30,087 nt of DNA, taken from an uncultured Akkermansia sp. GTDB taxonomy: Bacteria > Verrucomicrobiota > Verrucomicrobiia > Verrucomicrobiales > Akkermansiaceae. The notes below the pieces were generated by a model. That model had not been told where the DNA came from. It saw only the letters and a list, made by a program, of their open reading frames with translations, and made no database searches. Positions within the stretch are counted from its first letter, which is position 1, and every line of letters begins with the position of its first letter. Shown here in pieces: positions 8,153 to 14,885 of this stretch. The position numbers were made by a program, and so were the translations under genes. The stretch spans positions 1 through 30,087 of the forward strand of contig CAJGCV010000014.1 in NCBI GenBank assembly GCA_904501915.1, written 5' to 3'.

Positions 8153-8181
8153 ATTCTAACAATACACCCGGCACAGGTCAA
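8153..8181 (-). promoter_or_regulatory. Promoter of the first AP2-like gene
   Basis: On the minus strand, -35 TTGACC (8181-8176), a 17-bp spacer and -10 TAGAAT (8158-8153). The -10 box is 14 bp from the ATG at 8138, giving a leader of about 8 nt. Confidence 0.75.
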
Positions 8182-8188
8182 GCCTTTT

Positions 8189-8205
8189 GTTTGATTTTTT
8201 CAAAC
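8189..8205. repeat. Inverted repeat GTTTGA-N5-TCAAAC (operator candidate)
   Basis: A perfect 6-bp palindrome with a T5 centre, between the AP2-like promoter and the marR promoter. It is just upstream of the -35 box of the AP2-like gene, so it could be a repressor or activator site for either direction. Confidence 0.55.
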
Positions 8206-8215
8206 TTTCTATTTT

Positions 8216-8236
8216 TCAACAAAGCTTTTTTGTTGA
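8216..8236. repeat. Inverted repeat TCAACAAA-N5-TTTGTTGA (operator candidate)
   Basis: A perfect 8-bp palindrome with a 5-bp centre whose right arm overlaps the marR -35 box. Many MarR regulators bind palindromes of this size in their own promoter and repress themselves, so this is the best candidate autoregulatory operator. Confidence 0.65.
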
Positions 8237-8262
8237 CGTAACATATCGTAACATGCTAAGAT
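8233..8262 (+). promoter_or_regulatory. Promoter of marR with a spacer direct repeat
   Basis: -35 TTGACG (8233-8238), an 18-bp spacer and -10 TAAGAT (8257-8262). The ATG at 8269 is 7 nt after the -10 box, so the transcript would be leaderless or nearly so. The spacer region contains CGTAACAT twice (8237-8244 and 8247-8254), exactly 10 bp apart, so both copies face the same side of the helix. Confidence 0.6.
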
Positions 8263-8268
8263 GGCAGC

Positions 8269-8745
8269 ATGCCAGACACACACGAGGAAATACCGCAGGT
8301 AGATAAAATCCGGACACTGCTGGATTACATCAACCGAGCCGGAGCTACCGCCATGACAGACTCACAGCGCAAGAAGCTGTTCAAGCTGAGCATTCGCCAG
8401 TGTTCCGTGCTGGCAAACATCCGCCGGTACACCCTCAGGCACCCGGAAGGAGTACCCATGAGCATACTGGCAGAGCGGGCTGGCATGTCACCCTCTGCGG
8501 CCTCGCACATGGTGGATAGCCTGATGAGCCAGGGCATGATAGAGCGGCGTCAAAGCCCGACCGACCGCCGCGCCGTGCTGGTTTCCATATCCAAGGCATT
8601 CCAGGATGTGGCAGACGCCATTGAGAAAGCCCAGCAGAAAGCAGTGGAAGAACTCAGCGCCGTGCTTACAGATGAAGAAAAAGCCATCTATACCAGCGCC
8701 ACAGAGAAACTCTATGCCGCCATTATGGCACGCGAAGGACTGTAA
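8269..8745 (+). CDS. MarR-family transcriptional regulator
   Basis: A 158-residue winged helix-turn-helix protein. The DNA-binding part is clear: MSILAERAGMSPSAASHMVD (about residues 64-83) as the helix-turn-helix, then IERRQSPTDRRAVLVSIS (91-108) with the typical DRR wing. Long helices at both ends form the dimer interface. MarR proteins usually repress their own gene and neighbours and are released by small phenolic or oxidising ligands. The ligand cannot be read here. It is divergent from an AP2-like gene across two palindromes, and convergent with sdaA with only 9 bp between the stops. Confidence 0.9.
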   Translation: MPDTHEEIPQVDKIRTLLDYINRAGATAMTDSQRKKLFKLSIRQCSVLANIRRYTLRHPEGVPMSILAERAGMSPSAASHMVDSLMSQGMIERRQSPTDRRAVLVSISKAFQDVADAIEKAQQKAVEELSAVLTDEEKAIYTSATEKLYAAIMAREGL

Positions 8746-8754
8746 GCTCCCCGC

Positions 8755-10137
8755 TTAACACGTAAGGGCATTTGTAGCAAGGCCTGCCAAAGCAGTTTCA
8801 CGATAACCGGCCGCCAGAGCGTGGCCGGTTTCGTTCATCGTGGCAATCACGCTGTCCAGGCTTACAAAGTGAGTACCATCACCCCGCAGCGCCAGGCGCG
8901 CAGCATTTACTGCTTTAACAGCGCCAATGGCATTGCGTTCAATGCAGGGAACCTGCACCAGACCACACACGGGGTCACAGGTAAGCCCCAGATTATGCTC
9001 CATAGCAATTTCTGCCGCATTAGCCACCTGTTCATTCGAGCCGCCCAGAGCCGCTGTAAGACCAGCCGCAGCCATGGAACAGGCCACACCCACCTCGCCC
9101 TGGCACCCGACCTCAGCACCGGAAATGGAAGCCTTGGCGCGGTATAGGGAACAAATGGCAGAAGCCGTCAGGAGAAAGATTTCCACCCCATGTTCTCTGC
9201 CCACTGTGGCGTCTTTGCGACCGAACCGTTCATAGTAGCGCAGCACCGCCGGCAACACACCGGCACTCCCCATGGTGGGAGCCGTTACCACGCGGCCACC
9301 GGCAGCATTCTCTTCCGACACCGCAAAAGCCCAGAGGTTAATCCAGTCGATGATAGTGAGGGCATCCTGCGTATTCTCCCGGAACATTTCAGCCAGACGG
9401 CGGTAAATACGCGGCGCCCGGCGCGGCAGCTTCAAGCCGCCGGGCAGCACCCCCATAGTCTTGATACCGCGCTCAATCGCCTTATCCATGGTGGCGTAAA
9501 TCTTGCGGATGCGGGAGCGCAACTCCATCCCCGTGGGCAGCGCCATCTCATTACAGCGCACCACCGCCGCCATGGTCATATTCTCACTTTTGCAATGGCG
9601 CAGCAGCTCCGCACAGGAATCAAAGGGATACGGTACCGGCAGCGGAGTCTCTGGCAATTGAGCCATCTCATCACTCCGGCGTATCGCGCCGCCACCAATG
9701 GAAAAATACACCTCATCGGATAATTCATTGCCCCCCGTCCCCAGCGCCACAAAGCGCATGCCATTCGCATGCTCCGGCAGGGTCGTTTCCTTTTCCAGCA
9801 CCACCTCCTGCATAGCGCTGAACGAAATCGGGTGCGTGCCATTCAACAGCAACTTACCCTCCGTGGCCAGTGTGGCAATCGCAGGAGTGGCAGACATTTC
9901 CATCTTCTCGGCATCCAGCCCCAGCAGGCCATACACCACAGCCCCCGGCGTGCCATGCCCCACCCCGGTGAGCGCCAGCGAGCCGTACAACCACACCTTC
10001 ACCTGCACCACCTGCTCCAGCACCCCACGCTCTGCCAGTTCACGCGCAAAACGCGCCGCCGCCCGCATCGGGCCCATGGTATGTGAGCTGGACGGACCTA
10101 TACCGATGGAAAACACATCAAAGAAGCTGGTGTACAT
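8755..10137 (-). CDS. sdaA: L-serine dehydratase (ammonia-lyase), iron-sulfur type
   Basis: A 460-residue single-chain enzyme converting L-serine to pyruvate and ammonia with a [4Fe-4S] cluster. Motifs: GPSSSHTMGP near the N-terminus (14-23), TAPTMGSAGVLP (285-296), and cluster cysteines Cys345 (GCQGE), Cys387 (CDPVCG) and Cys398 (VPCIERN). Their spacing of 42 and 11 residues matches the Legionella enzyme as I recall it. The last residue, Cys460, fits the 'tail-in-mouth' C-terminal Cys that occupies the active-site iron in that enzyme. The start MYTSFFDVFSIG at 10137 is preferred over an upstream ATG at 10173 because family members begin this way. It lies downstream of the coiled-coil gene but may have its own promoter. 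Confidence 0.94.
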   Translation of the reverse strand: MYTSFFDVFSIGIGPSSSHTMGPMRAAARFARELAERGVLEQVVQVKVWLYGSLALTGVGHGTPGAVVYGLLGLDAEKMEMSATPAIATLATEGKLLLNGTHPISFSAMQEVVLEKETTLPEHANGMRFVALGTGGNELSDEVYFSIGGGAIRRSDEMAQLPETPLPVPYPFDSCAELLRHCKSENMTMAAVVRCNEMALPTGMELRSRIRKIYATMDKAIERGIKTMGVLPGGLKLPRRAPRIYRRLAEMFRENTQDALTIIDWINLWAFAVSEENAAGGRVVTAPTMGSAGVLPAVLRYYERFGRKDATVGREHGVEIFLLTASAICSLYRAKASISGAEVGCQGEVGVACSMAAAGLTAALGGSNEQVANAAEIAMEHNLGLTCDPVCGLVQVPCIERNAIGAVKAVNAARLALRGDGTHFVSLDSVIATMNETGHALAAGYRETALAGLATNALTC

Positions 10138-10146
10138 ATCTGTCTG

Positions 10147-10175
10147 TGTACACCAACGCCGCCGGCAAGTCAAGT
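10147..10175 (-). promoter_or_regulatory. Possible sdaA promoter overlapping a hairpin
   Basis: On the minus strand, -35 TTGACT (10175-10170), a 17-bp spacer and a weak -10 TACACA (10152-10147). The ATG at 10137 follows after 9 bp. The -10 box matches poorly (3 of 6), so this is tentative. Confidence 0.4.
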
Positions 10176-10186
10176 CGGCGGCGTGT
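10158..10186 (-). other. Stem-loop between the coiled-coil gene and sdaA
   Basis: ACGCCGCCG (10158-10166) pairs perfectly with CGGCGGCGT (10178-10186) around an 11-nt loop. It lies 7 bp past the coiled-coil stop. No T-tract follows on the minus strand, so it is more likely a 3'-end stabiliser, a rho-linked site or an sdaA regulatory element than an intrinsic terminator. Confidence 0.5.
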
Positions 10187-10193
10187 AAGCAAG

Positions 10194-10871
10194 TTACTTA
10201 ATCTCGTATTTGTACAAGACCGTACCTTCCGGCATTGACATTGCATTCACTATCACACTATACCCTCCCAAAAAGCGAAGCCTGTCAGCATAAAAGTCAA
10301 TATTCTTTCTCACGTCCTCATACGCCTCGCGCTGTGGCTGCACCGCGCTTGCATCTTGCCCGGTTGCAGCCGCCACGGCCTCGCAATATGCAACAGCTTT
10401 ATCTACACGCCGTATAAAATCCTTTTTCAAGGCTTTTCGCAACCGGGCATACTCAGGCGTGCCCTCCATCTGCTTCTGTCGAGCCTGCCATAATTCCATG
10501 CAGGCATTTGCGTATTCAACATTGAGCAAATCGCGTTTCTGCTGCACTTGCCGAAGTTCTTCCTCCAACGCTTTTATTATGTGTTCGTTTTCTGACAGAT
10601 TGTTGCGTTTTTCACGAATTCGAGTCTCAAGTGCTTTCTCCTTGGATTCCAGCTCGACCCATTGTGCCTTGAGTTGTTTTGTGTGTTCATCCACCTCTTC
10701 CGGGGCAATCTGAACTACCTTTGTATGTTTCTTCCCAGAATATTTTTTCTTTTTGGATTTTATTTTCTTTGTTTTGGCGGGCTTCGCAGAAGAATCAGAC
10801 TCAGCCTCTGCAGGCGATCCGACGCCCAGAACAAAAGCCGCAAGCAGCGCACACAAATAGCTTCCTCTCAT
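10194..10871 (-). CDS. Exported Lys-rich coiled-coil protein of unknown function
   Basis: A 225-residue protein with a signal peptide (cleavage likely after SPAEA, near residue 23). A very basic segment follows (about 30-48, many Lys), then a long heptad-like helix (about 57-130) rich in Glu, Lys, Arg and Gln, and a compact C-terminal domain with a predicted strand end (LYKYEIK). I do not recognise the family. The reading frame stays open far upstream, through the antisense of gad, but the signal peptide and an extended -10 promoter place the start at the ATG at 10871. The basic stretch could bind nucleic acid or anionic polymers such as LPS; this is speculation. Confidence 0.75.
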   Translation of the reverse strand: MRGSYLCALLAAFVLGVGSPAEAESDSSAKPAKTKKIKSKKKKYSGKKHTKVVQIAPEEVDEHTKQLKAQWVELESKEKALETRIREKRNNLSENEHIIKALEEELRQVQQKRDLLNVEYANACMELWQARQKQMEGTPEYARLRKALKKDFIRRVDKAVAYCEAVAAATGQDASAVQPQREAYEDVRKNIDFYADRLRFLGGYSVIVNAMSMPEGTVLYKYEIK

Positions 10872-10881
10872 AACGCCATCC

Positions 10882-10890
10882 ACTATAACA
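10882..10890 (-). promoter_or_regulatory. Extended -10 promoter of the coiled-coil gene
   Basis: The minus strand reads TGTTATAGT, a TGnTATAAT-like extended -10 element ending 10 bp before the ATG at 10871. No good -35 box is at 17 bp. The predicted leader is about 4 nt. Confidence 0.5.
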
Positions 10891-10942
10891 CGCAGAAGCA
10901 ACTCACTGCAAGTCAATTCTCCTTGCGTAGTCTTTTTATTCG

Positions 10943-10980
10943 GCCTGTTTTTCAACAGTTCATACTCCGCCTGTTTTTCA
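10943..10980. repeat. 12-bp direct repeat upstream of gad
   Basis: GCCTGTTTTTCA occurs at 10943-10954 and 10969-10980, 26 bp apart, in the region between the coiled-coil gene and gad. The second copy ends 17 bp before the gad ATG. It is a candidate regulator-binding pair. Confidence 0.6.
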
Positions 10981-10997
10981 GAGAAAAGTTCCGGTAA

Positions 10998-12401
10998 ATG
11001 AGTCAACACGCTACCATGAATACCCATTGTGATAACGCAACCACGAGTTTGTTCGGGGCGGCAGATGTTGCCAAACCGCTGCCTACCGAAAAGATGCCGG
11101 AACATTCCATGCGCCCTCAGGATGCCTTTGAGCTGATTAAAGCTGAGCTGCTGCTGGATGGCAACGCACGACAGAATCTGGCAACGTTCTGCCAGACCTG
11201 GGATGATGAACAGGTGCATAACCTCATGGACCTGAGCATCAACAAAAACATGATAGACAAGGACGAATACCCGCAGAGCGCTGAGCTTGAAATGCGCTGC
11301 GTGCGCATGATTGCGAACCTGTGGAATGCCCCGGCCGACGGCAAGCCGATAGGTTGCTCCACCGTAGGCAGCAGTGAGGCCTGCATGCTGGGCGGCATGG
11401 CTGCGCTGCGGCGCTGGCGCGCGCGCCGGAAAGCTGCCGGAAAGCCCTGTGACCGCCCGAACCTGGTCTGCGGCCCGGTGCAGATATGCTGGCACAAATT
11501 CTGCCGGTACTGGGATGTGGAAATCCGGGAGATTCCCATGAACCCGGGGCAGTATTGTATGAGCGAGGAAGAAGTGCTCAAACGAGTGGATGAAAATACC
11601 ATCTGCGTGGTGCCTACCTTTGGCGTGACTTATACCGGGCAATACGAGTTCCCGGATGAGGTATGCCGCGTTCTGGATAAACTGGCAGCAGCCGGCGGTC
11701 CGGATGTCGATGTACATGTGGATGCCGCCAGTGGAGGTTTCCTGGCACCGTTCTGCGCGCCTCATATCCCGTTTGATTTCCGTCTCAAACGAGTGAAGAG
11801 CATCAGCTCCAGCGGTCACAAATACGGTCTTGCGCCCCTGGGCTGCGGCTGGGTCATCTGGCGCGATGAATCCGAACTGCCCAGCGATATCACCTTTGCC
11901 GTGAATTACCTGGGCGGCAGCGTGCCCACCATTGCCATCAACTTCTCTCGCCCTGCCGGGCAGATTATTGCCCAGTACTATGACTTTGTGCGTCTGGGTA
12001 TGGAGGGCTACCGTGCCATTCACATGGCGGCCTACGGCGTGGCAAACTACCTGAGTCAGGAAATTGCCAAGCTGGGAGATTTTGAATTCATTGCGACAGG
12101 CGACCCCAGGAAGGATATCCCTGCCGTATGTTTCTATTTCAAGAAGCCGGAATCCGCTGGGTTCAACTTATACGAACTTTCAGACCGGCTGCGCATGCGT
12201 GGCTGGCAGGTACCGGCTTTCTCACTGCCAGCCAATGTGCAGGAAACGGTGGTCATGCGCGTCATGGTCCGCCAGGGATTCACCATGGATATGGCCGCCC
12301 TCCTGCTGGACGATATGAAACGCGCCATCTGCCACTTGAAAAAATACCACGCCACAACCTGCCTGTGTGAAAACGATGGCATGGCGTTCAAACACACTTA
12401 A
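10998..12401 (+). CDS. gadB: Glutamate decarboxylase
   Basis: A 467-residue PLP enzyme converting L-glutamate to GABA and CO2, consuming a proton and so supporting acid tolerance. It is nearly the same length as E. coli GadB (466) and shares long blocks recalled from it: DGNARQNLATFCQTWDDE, NLVCGPVQICWHKF and VPTFGVTYTG. The PLP lysine is Lys275 in SSGHKYGLAP, and the cofactor Asp is in DAASGG (242-247). The C-terminus is FKHT, so His466 corresponds to E. coli His465, which closes the active site at neutral pH. No GadC antiporter is in the window. It is convergent with an AP2-like gene, the two stops overlapping at TTAA. No clear promoter box was found, but direct repeats lie just upstream. 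Confidence 0.96.
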   Translation: MSQHATMNTHCDNATTSLFGAADVAKPLPTEKMPEHSMRPQDAFELIKAELLLDGNARQNLATFCQTWDDEQVHNLMDLSINKNMIDKDEYPQSAELEMRCVRMIANLWNAPADGKPIGCSTVGSSEACMLGGMAALRRWRARRKAAGKPCDRPNLVCGPVQICWHKFCRYWDVEIREIPMNPGQYCMSEEEVLKRVDENTICVVPTFGVTYTGQYEFPDEVCRVLDKLAAAGGPDVDVHVDAASGGFLAPFCAPHIPFDFRLKRVKSISSSGHKYGLAPLGCGWVIWRDESELPSDITFAVNYLGGSVPTIAINFSRPAGQIIAQYYDFVRLGMEGYRAIHMAAYGVANYLSQEIAKLGDFEFIATGDPRKDIPAVCFYFKKPESAGFNLYELSDRLRMRGWQVPAFSLPANVQETVVMRVMVRQGFTMDMAALLLDDMKRAICHLKKYHATTCLCENDGMAFKHT

Positions 12402-12688
12402 TCCAACGTACTTTTACGGGGCCTCAAGCCGCGGGGGTAGCAGGTGTGCTGCTGCTCCTCGCGGCAAAGGTCAAAAGCTTTTTCCGGAGCGTCGGGAAAC
12501 AGCTGCATACGTTCCAGAACACGACCGCGTGTATCCAGAGCAGCCGCCAGCGCTGCAGCCTCGCCACCATATTGCTTGTCTGAAAAGTAGCGCGTAAAAT
12601 GCACCTGGTTGCGGCACAACGTAAGCCTCCACCCCTGGAATGATGTGAATTCATACGTGAAGCGCGTTATGTTACGAATCGTTTTCAT
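12398..12688 (-). CDS. Small AP2-like DNA-binding protein, paralogue 2
   Basis: A 96-residue protein paralogous to the one at 7887-8138. Shared blocks are MKxxRxITR at the start, GWRL (19-22), FTRYFSDKQYGG (31-42) and ALAAALDTR. This fits a single AP2/ERF-like domain, followed by a different, Cys/His-containing C-terminal tail (LCREEQQHTCYP). The ATG at 12688 is chosen because it aligns with the paralogue's start, although the frame stays open to 12727. It is divergent from a ribbon-helix-helix gene and tail-to-tail with gad. The function is unknown; DNA binding is inferred from the fold pattern. Confidence 0.72.
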   Translation of the reverse strand: MKTIRNITRFTYEFTSFQGWRLTLCRNQVHFTRYFSDKQYGGEAAALAAALDTRGRVLERMQLFPDAPEKAFDLCREEQQHTCYPRGLRPRKSTLD

Positions 12689-12698
12689 GGCTGCCGAC

Positions 12699-12727
12699 AC
12701 CATAACACACTCCCTGCCATATAGCAA
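12699..12727 (-). promoter_or_regulatory. Candidate promoter of the second AP2-like gene
   Basis: On the minus strand, -35 TTGCTA (12727-12722), a 17-bp spacer and -10 TATGGT (12704-12699), 10 bp before the ATG at 12688. Each box matches 4 of 6 bases. The predicted leader is about 4 nt. Confidence 0.45.
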
Positions 12728-12776
12728 ACCATATTAGACAGTATTACGGAAACACTGCCTACATTAGGAGAAACAC

Positions 12777-12810
12777 AACTAACAAAGCTCGCGCGGCGGA
12801 TTTGTTAGTT
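12777..12810. repeat. 10-bp perfect inverted repeat upstream of the RHH gene
   Basis: AACTAACAAA (12777-12786) and TTTGTTAGTT (12801-12810) are exact inverted copies around a GC-rich 14-nt centre. They end about 15-20 bp before the RHH start. No T-tract follows, so an operator or 5'-leader hairpin is more likely than a terminator. Confidence 0.7.
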
Positions 12811-12824
12811 TTACACTATGAACG

Positions 12825-13049
12825 ATGACCATGAAATCAATTACTTTCCGCTGTTCCGACAGACAGAACGAGCGCATCAGCCATGCGCTGCGAGAGCTGG
12901 CCTGCAACCGCACCGAACTCATCACCACAGCATTGGAATCATTTCTCGCCTACGCAGAACAACCCCACATACGCCAGGCAGACCTGTTTTCCCTGGTGGC
13001 GGGAATTGATGCCTGCGGTGGCGAATCCCCATTTGCTGAGCAGGCATGA
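12825..13049 (+). CDS. Small ribbon-helix-helix (CopG-like) protein
   Basis: A 74-residue protein whose first 45 residues fit a ribbon-helix-helix DNA-binding fold: a short strand (KSITFRCSD), helix A (RQNERISHALRELAC) and, after NRTE, helix B (LITTALESFLAYAE). Such proteins dimerise and bind palindromes; many are antitoxins or autorepressors. No toxin partner follows, as the next gene is 155 bp downstream and metabolic. An in-frame ATG at 12831 is an equally good start and gives 72 residues. A perfect inverted repeat just upstream is a likely self-binding site. The C-terminal 25 residues are not recognised. Confidence 0.68.
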   Translation: MTMKSITFRCSDRQNERISHALRELACNRTELITTALESFLAYAEQPHIRQADLFSLVAGIDACGGESPFAEQA

Positions 13050-13204
13050 AACACCCGCAGCCAGACAGGCGGATTTTTCCGCGTCAGGAATACCATTTTT
13101 TTCTTTCCTGCATGGGATTTTCGGTGTATAACATCGAGAGTCTCGCGGGGGTACATTTTCCCGGCCGTGCGACACGTTCCCCTTAAATCATTCTATACGA
13201 TACT

Positions 13205-14878
13205 ATGAGCAAGTCATTCCTGCCTGCGCAATATGCGCATCCTTACGAAATCGACGAAAAGTACAGCAAGTCCGTGGCCTATTTCTGCATGGAATACGCC
13301 ATTGACAACGTGTTCAAGATTTACTCCGGCGGCCTGGGTTACCTGGCCGGTTCCCACATGCGCTCCGCCGGTGCCCTGCGCCAGAACCTGGTGGGCGTGG
13401 GTATCCTCTGGTCCTACGGCTACTACAACCAGATTCGCGCAGAAGACGGCTCCATGGCCGTGCAGTACCTGCGCAAGGACTACAGCTTCCTGGAGGACCA
13501 CAACATCAAGTTCCTCATCCGCATCTGCGGTGCCCCGGTATGGATCAAGGCCTATTACCTCCGCCCGGAAACCTTCGGCACCGCCCCCATGTTCTTCCTT
13601 ACCACCGACCTGCCGGAAAACGACGACATTTCCCGCTCCATCACGCAGCGTCTGTACGATTCCAACCCCATGACCCGCATCTCGCAGTACATCGTGCTGG
13701 GTCAGGGCGGTGCACGCCTCTTCGAGGAACTGGGCGTGGAACCTGAAATCTACCACATGAACGAAGCGCACGCCATCGGCGCGGCCTTCAACATGCTCGC
13801 CCGCAACGGCGGCAATGTGGACGAAGTGCGCAAGCGCTTCGTCTTCACCACCCACACCCCGGAAGAAGCCGGCAACGAGAAGATGGATATCAACCTCATG
13901 GCCAACTTCTCCTTCTTCGATGGTCTCTCCCTGGACCAGGTGCGCAGCATGCTCAAGCTCGACCCGAATGAGCAGACCTTCAACTACACGCTGGCCGCCC
14001 TGCGCCTCTCGCACATGGCCAACGGCGTCTCCGCGCTGCACGGCGAGGTCTCCCGCCAGATGTGGCAGGGATACAGCGATATCTGCCCCATCACTCACGT
14101 GACCAACGCCCAGAACCGCGAATACTGGCAGGACCCCGAACTGGCCGAAGCCTACGCCATGCGCGATAAGAAGGCGTTCATGCACCGCAAGCGCGCGCTG
14201 AAGAAGGAACTCTTCCGTGTGGTGGGCGAGCAGACGGGGCACCTTTTCGACCAGGACACGCTCACCATCGTATGGGCCCGCCGCTTTGCCGCCTACAAGC
14301 GTCCGGGGCTCATCACCGAGAATCCGGTCATGTTCGAGCGCATGCTCCAGCGGACCAACCGTCCGGTGCAGATGATCTGGGCAGGCAAGCCCTACCCCAC
14401 CGACTTCACCGCCGTGGAGATATTCAACCGTCTGAACAATCTGAGCAAGAAATACCCCCGCTGCGCCGTGCTCACCGGCTACGAACTCGGCCTCAGCCGC
14501 CTCCTCAAGAACGGCTCCGATATCTGGTTGAACAACCCCGTGGTCACCCGCGAGGCCTCCGGCACCTCCGGCATGAGCGCCACCATGAACGGCTCCCTCT
14601 CCGTTTCCACCAATGACGGCTGGGTACGCGAGTTCGCCCGCGACGGCGAGAACTGCTTCATGATTCCCGAGGCAAAGGAAGGCCTGGCCCCCGAAGCCCG
14701 CGACCGCTCCGACCGCGACAACTTCTACAGCGTGCTGGAAAGCAAGATTCTGCCCCTCTACTACGATAACCGCGATAAGTGGATGGACATGGTATTCAAC
14801 GGCCTGCACGATATCTGCCCCGCCTTTGATTCCGACCGCATGGCAGATGAATACTACGTGAAGATGTACAACTGCTGA
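13205..14878 (+). CDS. GT35 alpha-glucan phosphorylase homologue lacking the PLP lysine
   Basis: A 557-residue protein of the short alpha-glucan phosphorylase type (GT35), expected to act on glycogen or maltodextrins in the cytoplasm. The fold is clear: SGGLGYLAGSH near the N-terminus, FTTHTPEEAGNE, VWARRFAAYKRPG and EASGTSGM. Arg360 and Lys365 match the phosphate-binding Arg569 and Lys574 of muscle phosphorylase, and Glu450 matches Glu672. However, the residue that should be the PLP-binding lysine (Lys680 in muscle; EASGTGNMK) is Ser458 (EASGTSGMS, codon AGC at 14576). I recall Bacteroidota homologues with Thr there, so this may be a subfamily with altered chemistry rather than a damaged gene. 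Codon use is strongly C-ending, suggesting high expression. A strong terminator follows. Confidence 0.85.
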   Translation: MSKSFLPAQYAHPYEIDEKYSKSVAYFCMEYAIDNVFKIYSGGLGYLAGSHMRSAGALRQNLVGVGILWSYGYYNQIRAEDGSMAVQYLRKDYSFLEDHNIKFLIRICGAPVWIKAYYLRPETFGTAPMFFLTTDLPENDDISRSITQRLYDSNPMTRISQYIVLGQGGARLFEELGVEPEIYHMNEAHAIGAAFNMLARNGGNVDEVRKRFVFTTHTPEEAGNEKMDINLMANFSFFDGLSLDQVRSMLKLDPNEQTFNYTLAALRLSHMANGVSALHGEVSRQMWQGYSDICPITHVTNAQNREYWQDPELAEAYAMRDKKAFMHRKRALKKELFRVVGEQTGHLFDQDTLTIVWARRFAAYKRPGLITENPVMFERMLQRTNRPVQMIWAGKPYPTDFTAVEIFNRLNNLSKKYPRCAVLTGYELGLSRLLKNGSDIWLNNPVVTREASGTSGMSATMNGSLSVSTNDGWVREFARDGENCFMIPEAKEGLAPEARDRSDRDNFYSVLESKILPLYYDNRDKWMDMVFNGLHDICPAFDSDRMADEYYVKMYNC

Positions 14879-14885
14879 TACAAGC

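Noticed and set aside
8139..8174. Upstream start (ATG at 8174) for the first AP2-like protein
   Set aside because: The -10 box at 8158-8153 lies between the two ATGs, and the paralogue aligns from the ATG at 8138.
10872..12023. Upstream extension of the coiled-coil frame (minus strand) through the gad antisense
   Set aside because: The extension is the complement of a clear glutamate decarboxylase. The signal peptide and extended -10 element place the start at 10871.
13066..13110. Possible terminator after the RHH gene (small GCGGA/TCCGC and CAGGAA/TTCCTG hairpins)
   Set aside because: Stems are only 5-6 bp, overlap T-runs inside the loops, and lack a proper T-tract after the stem.
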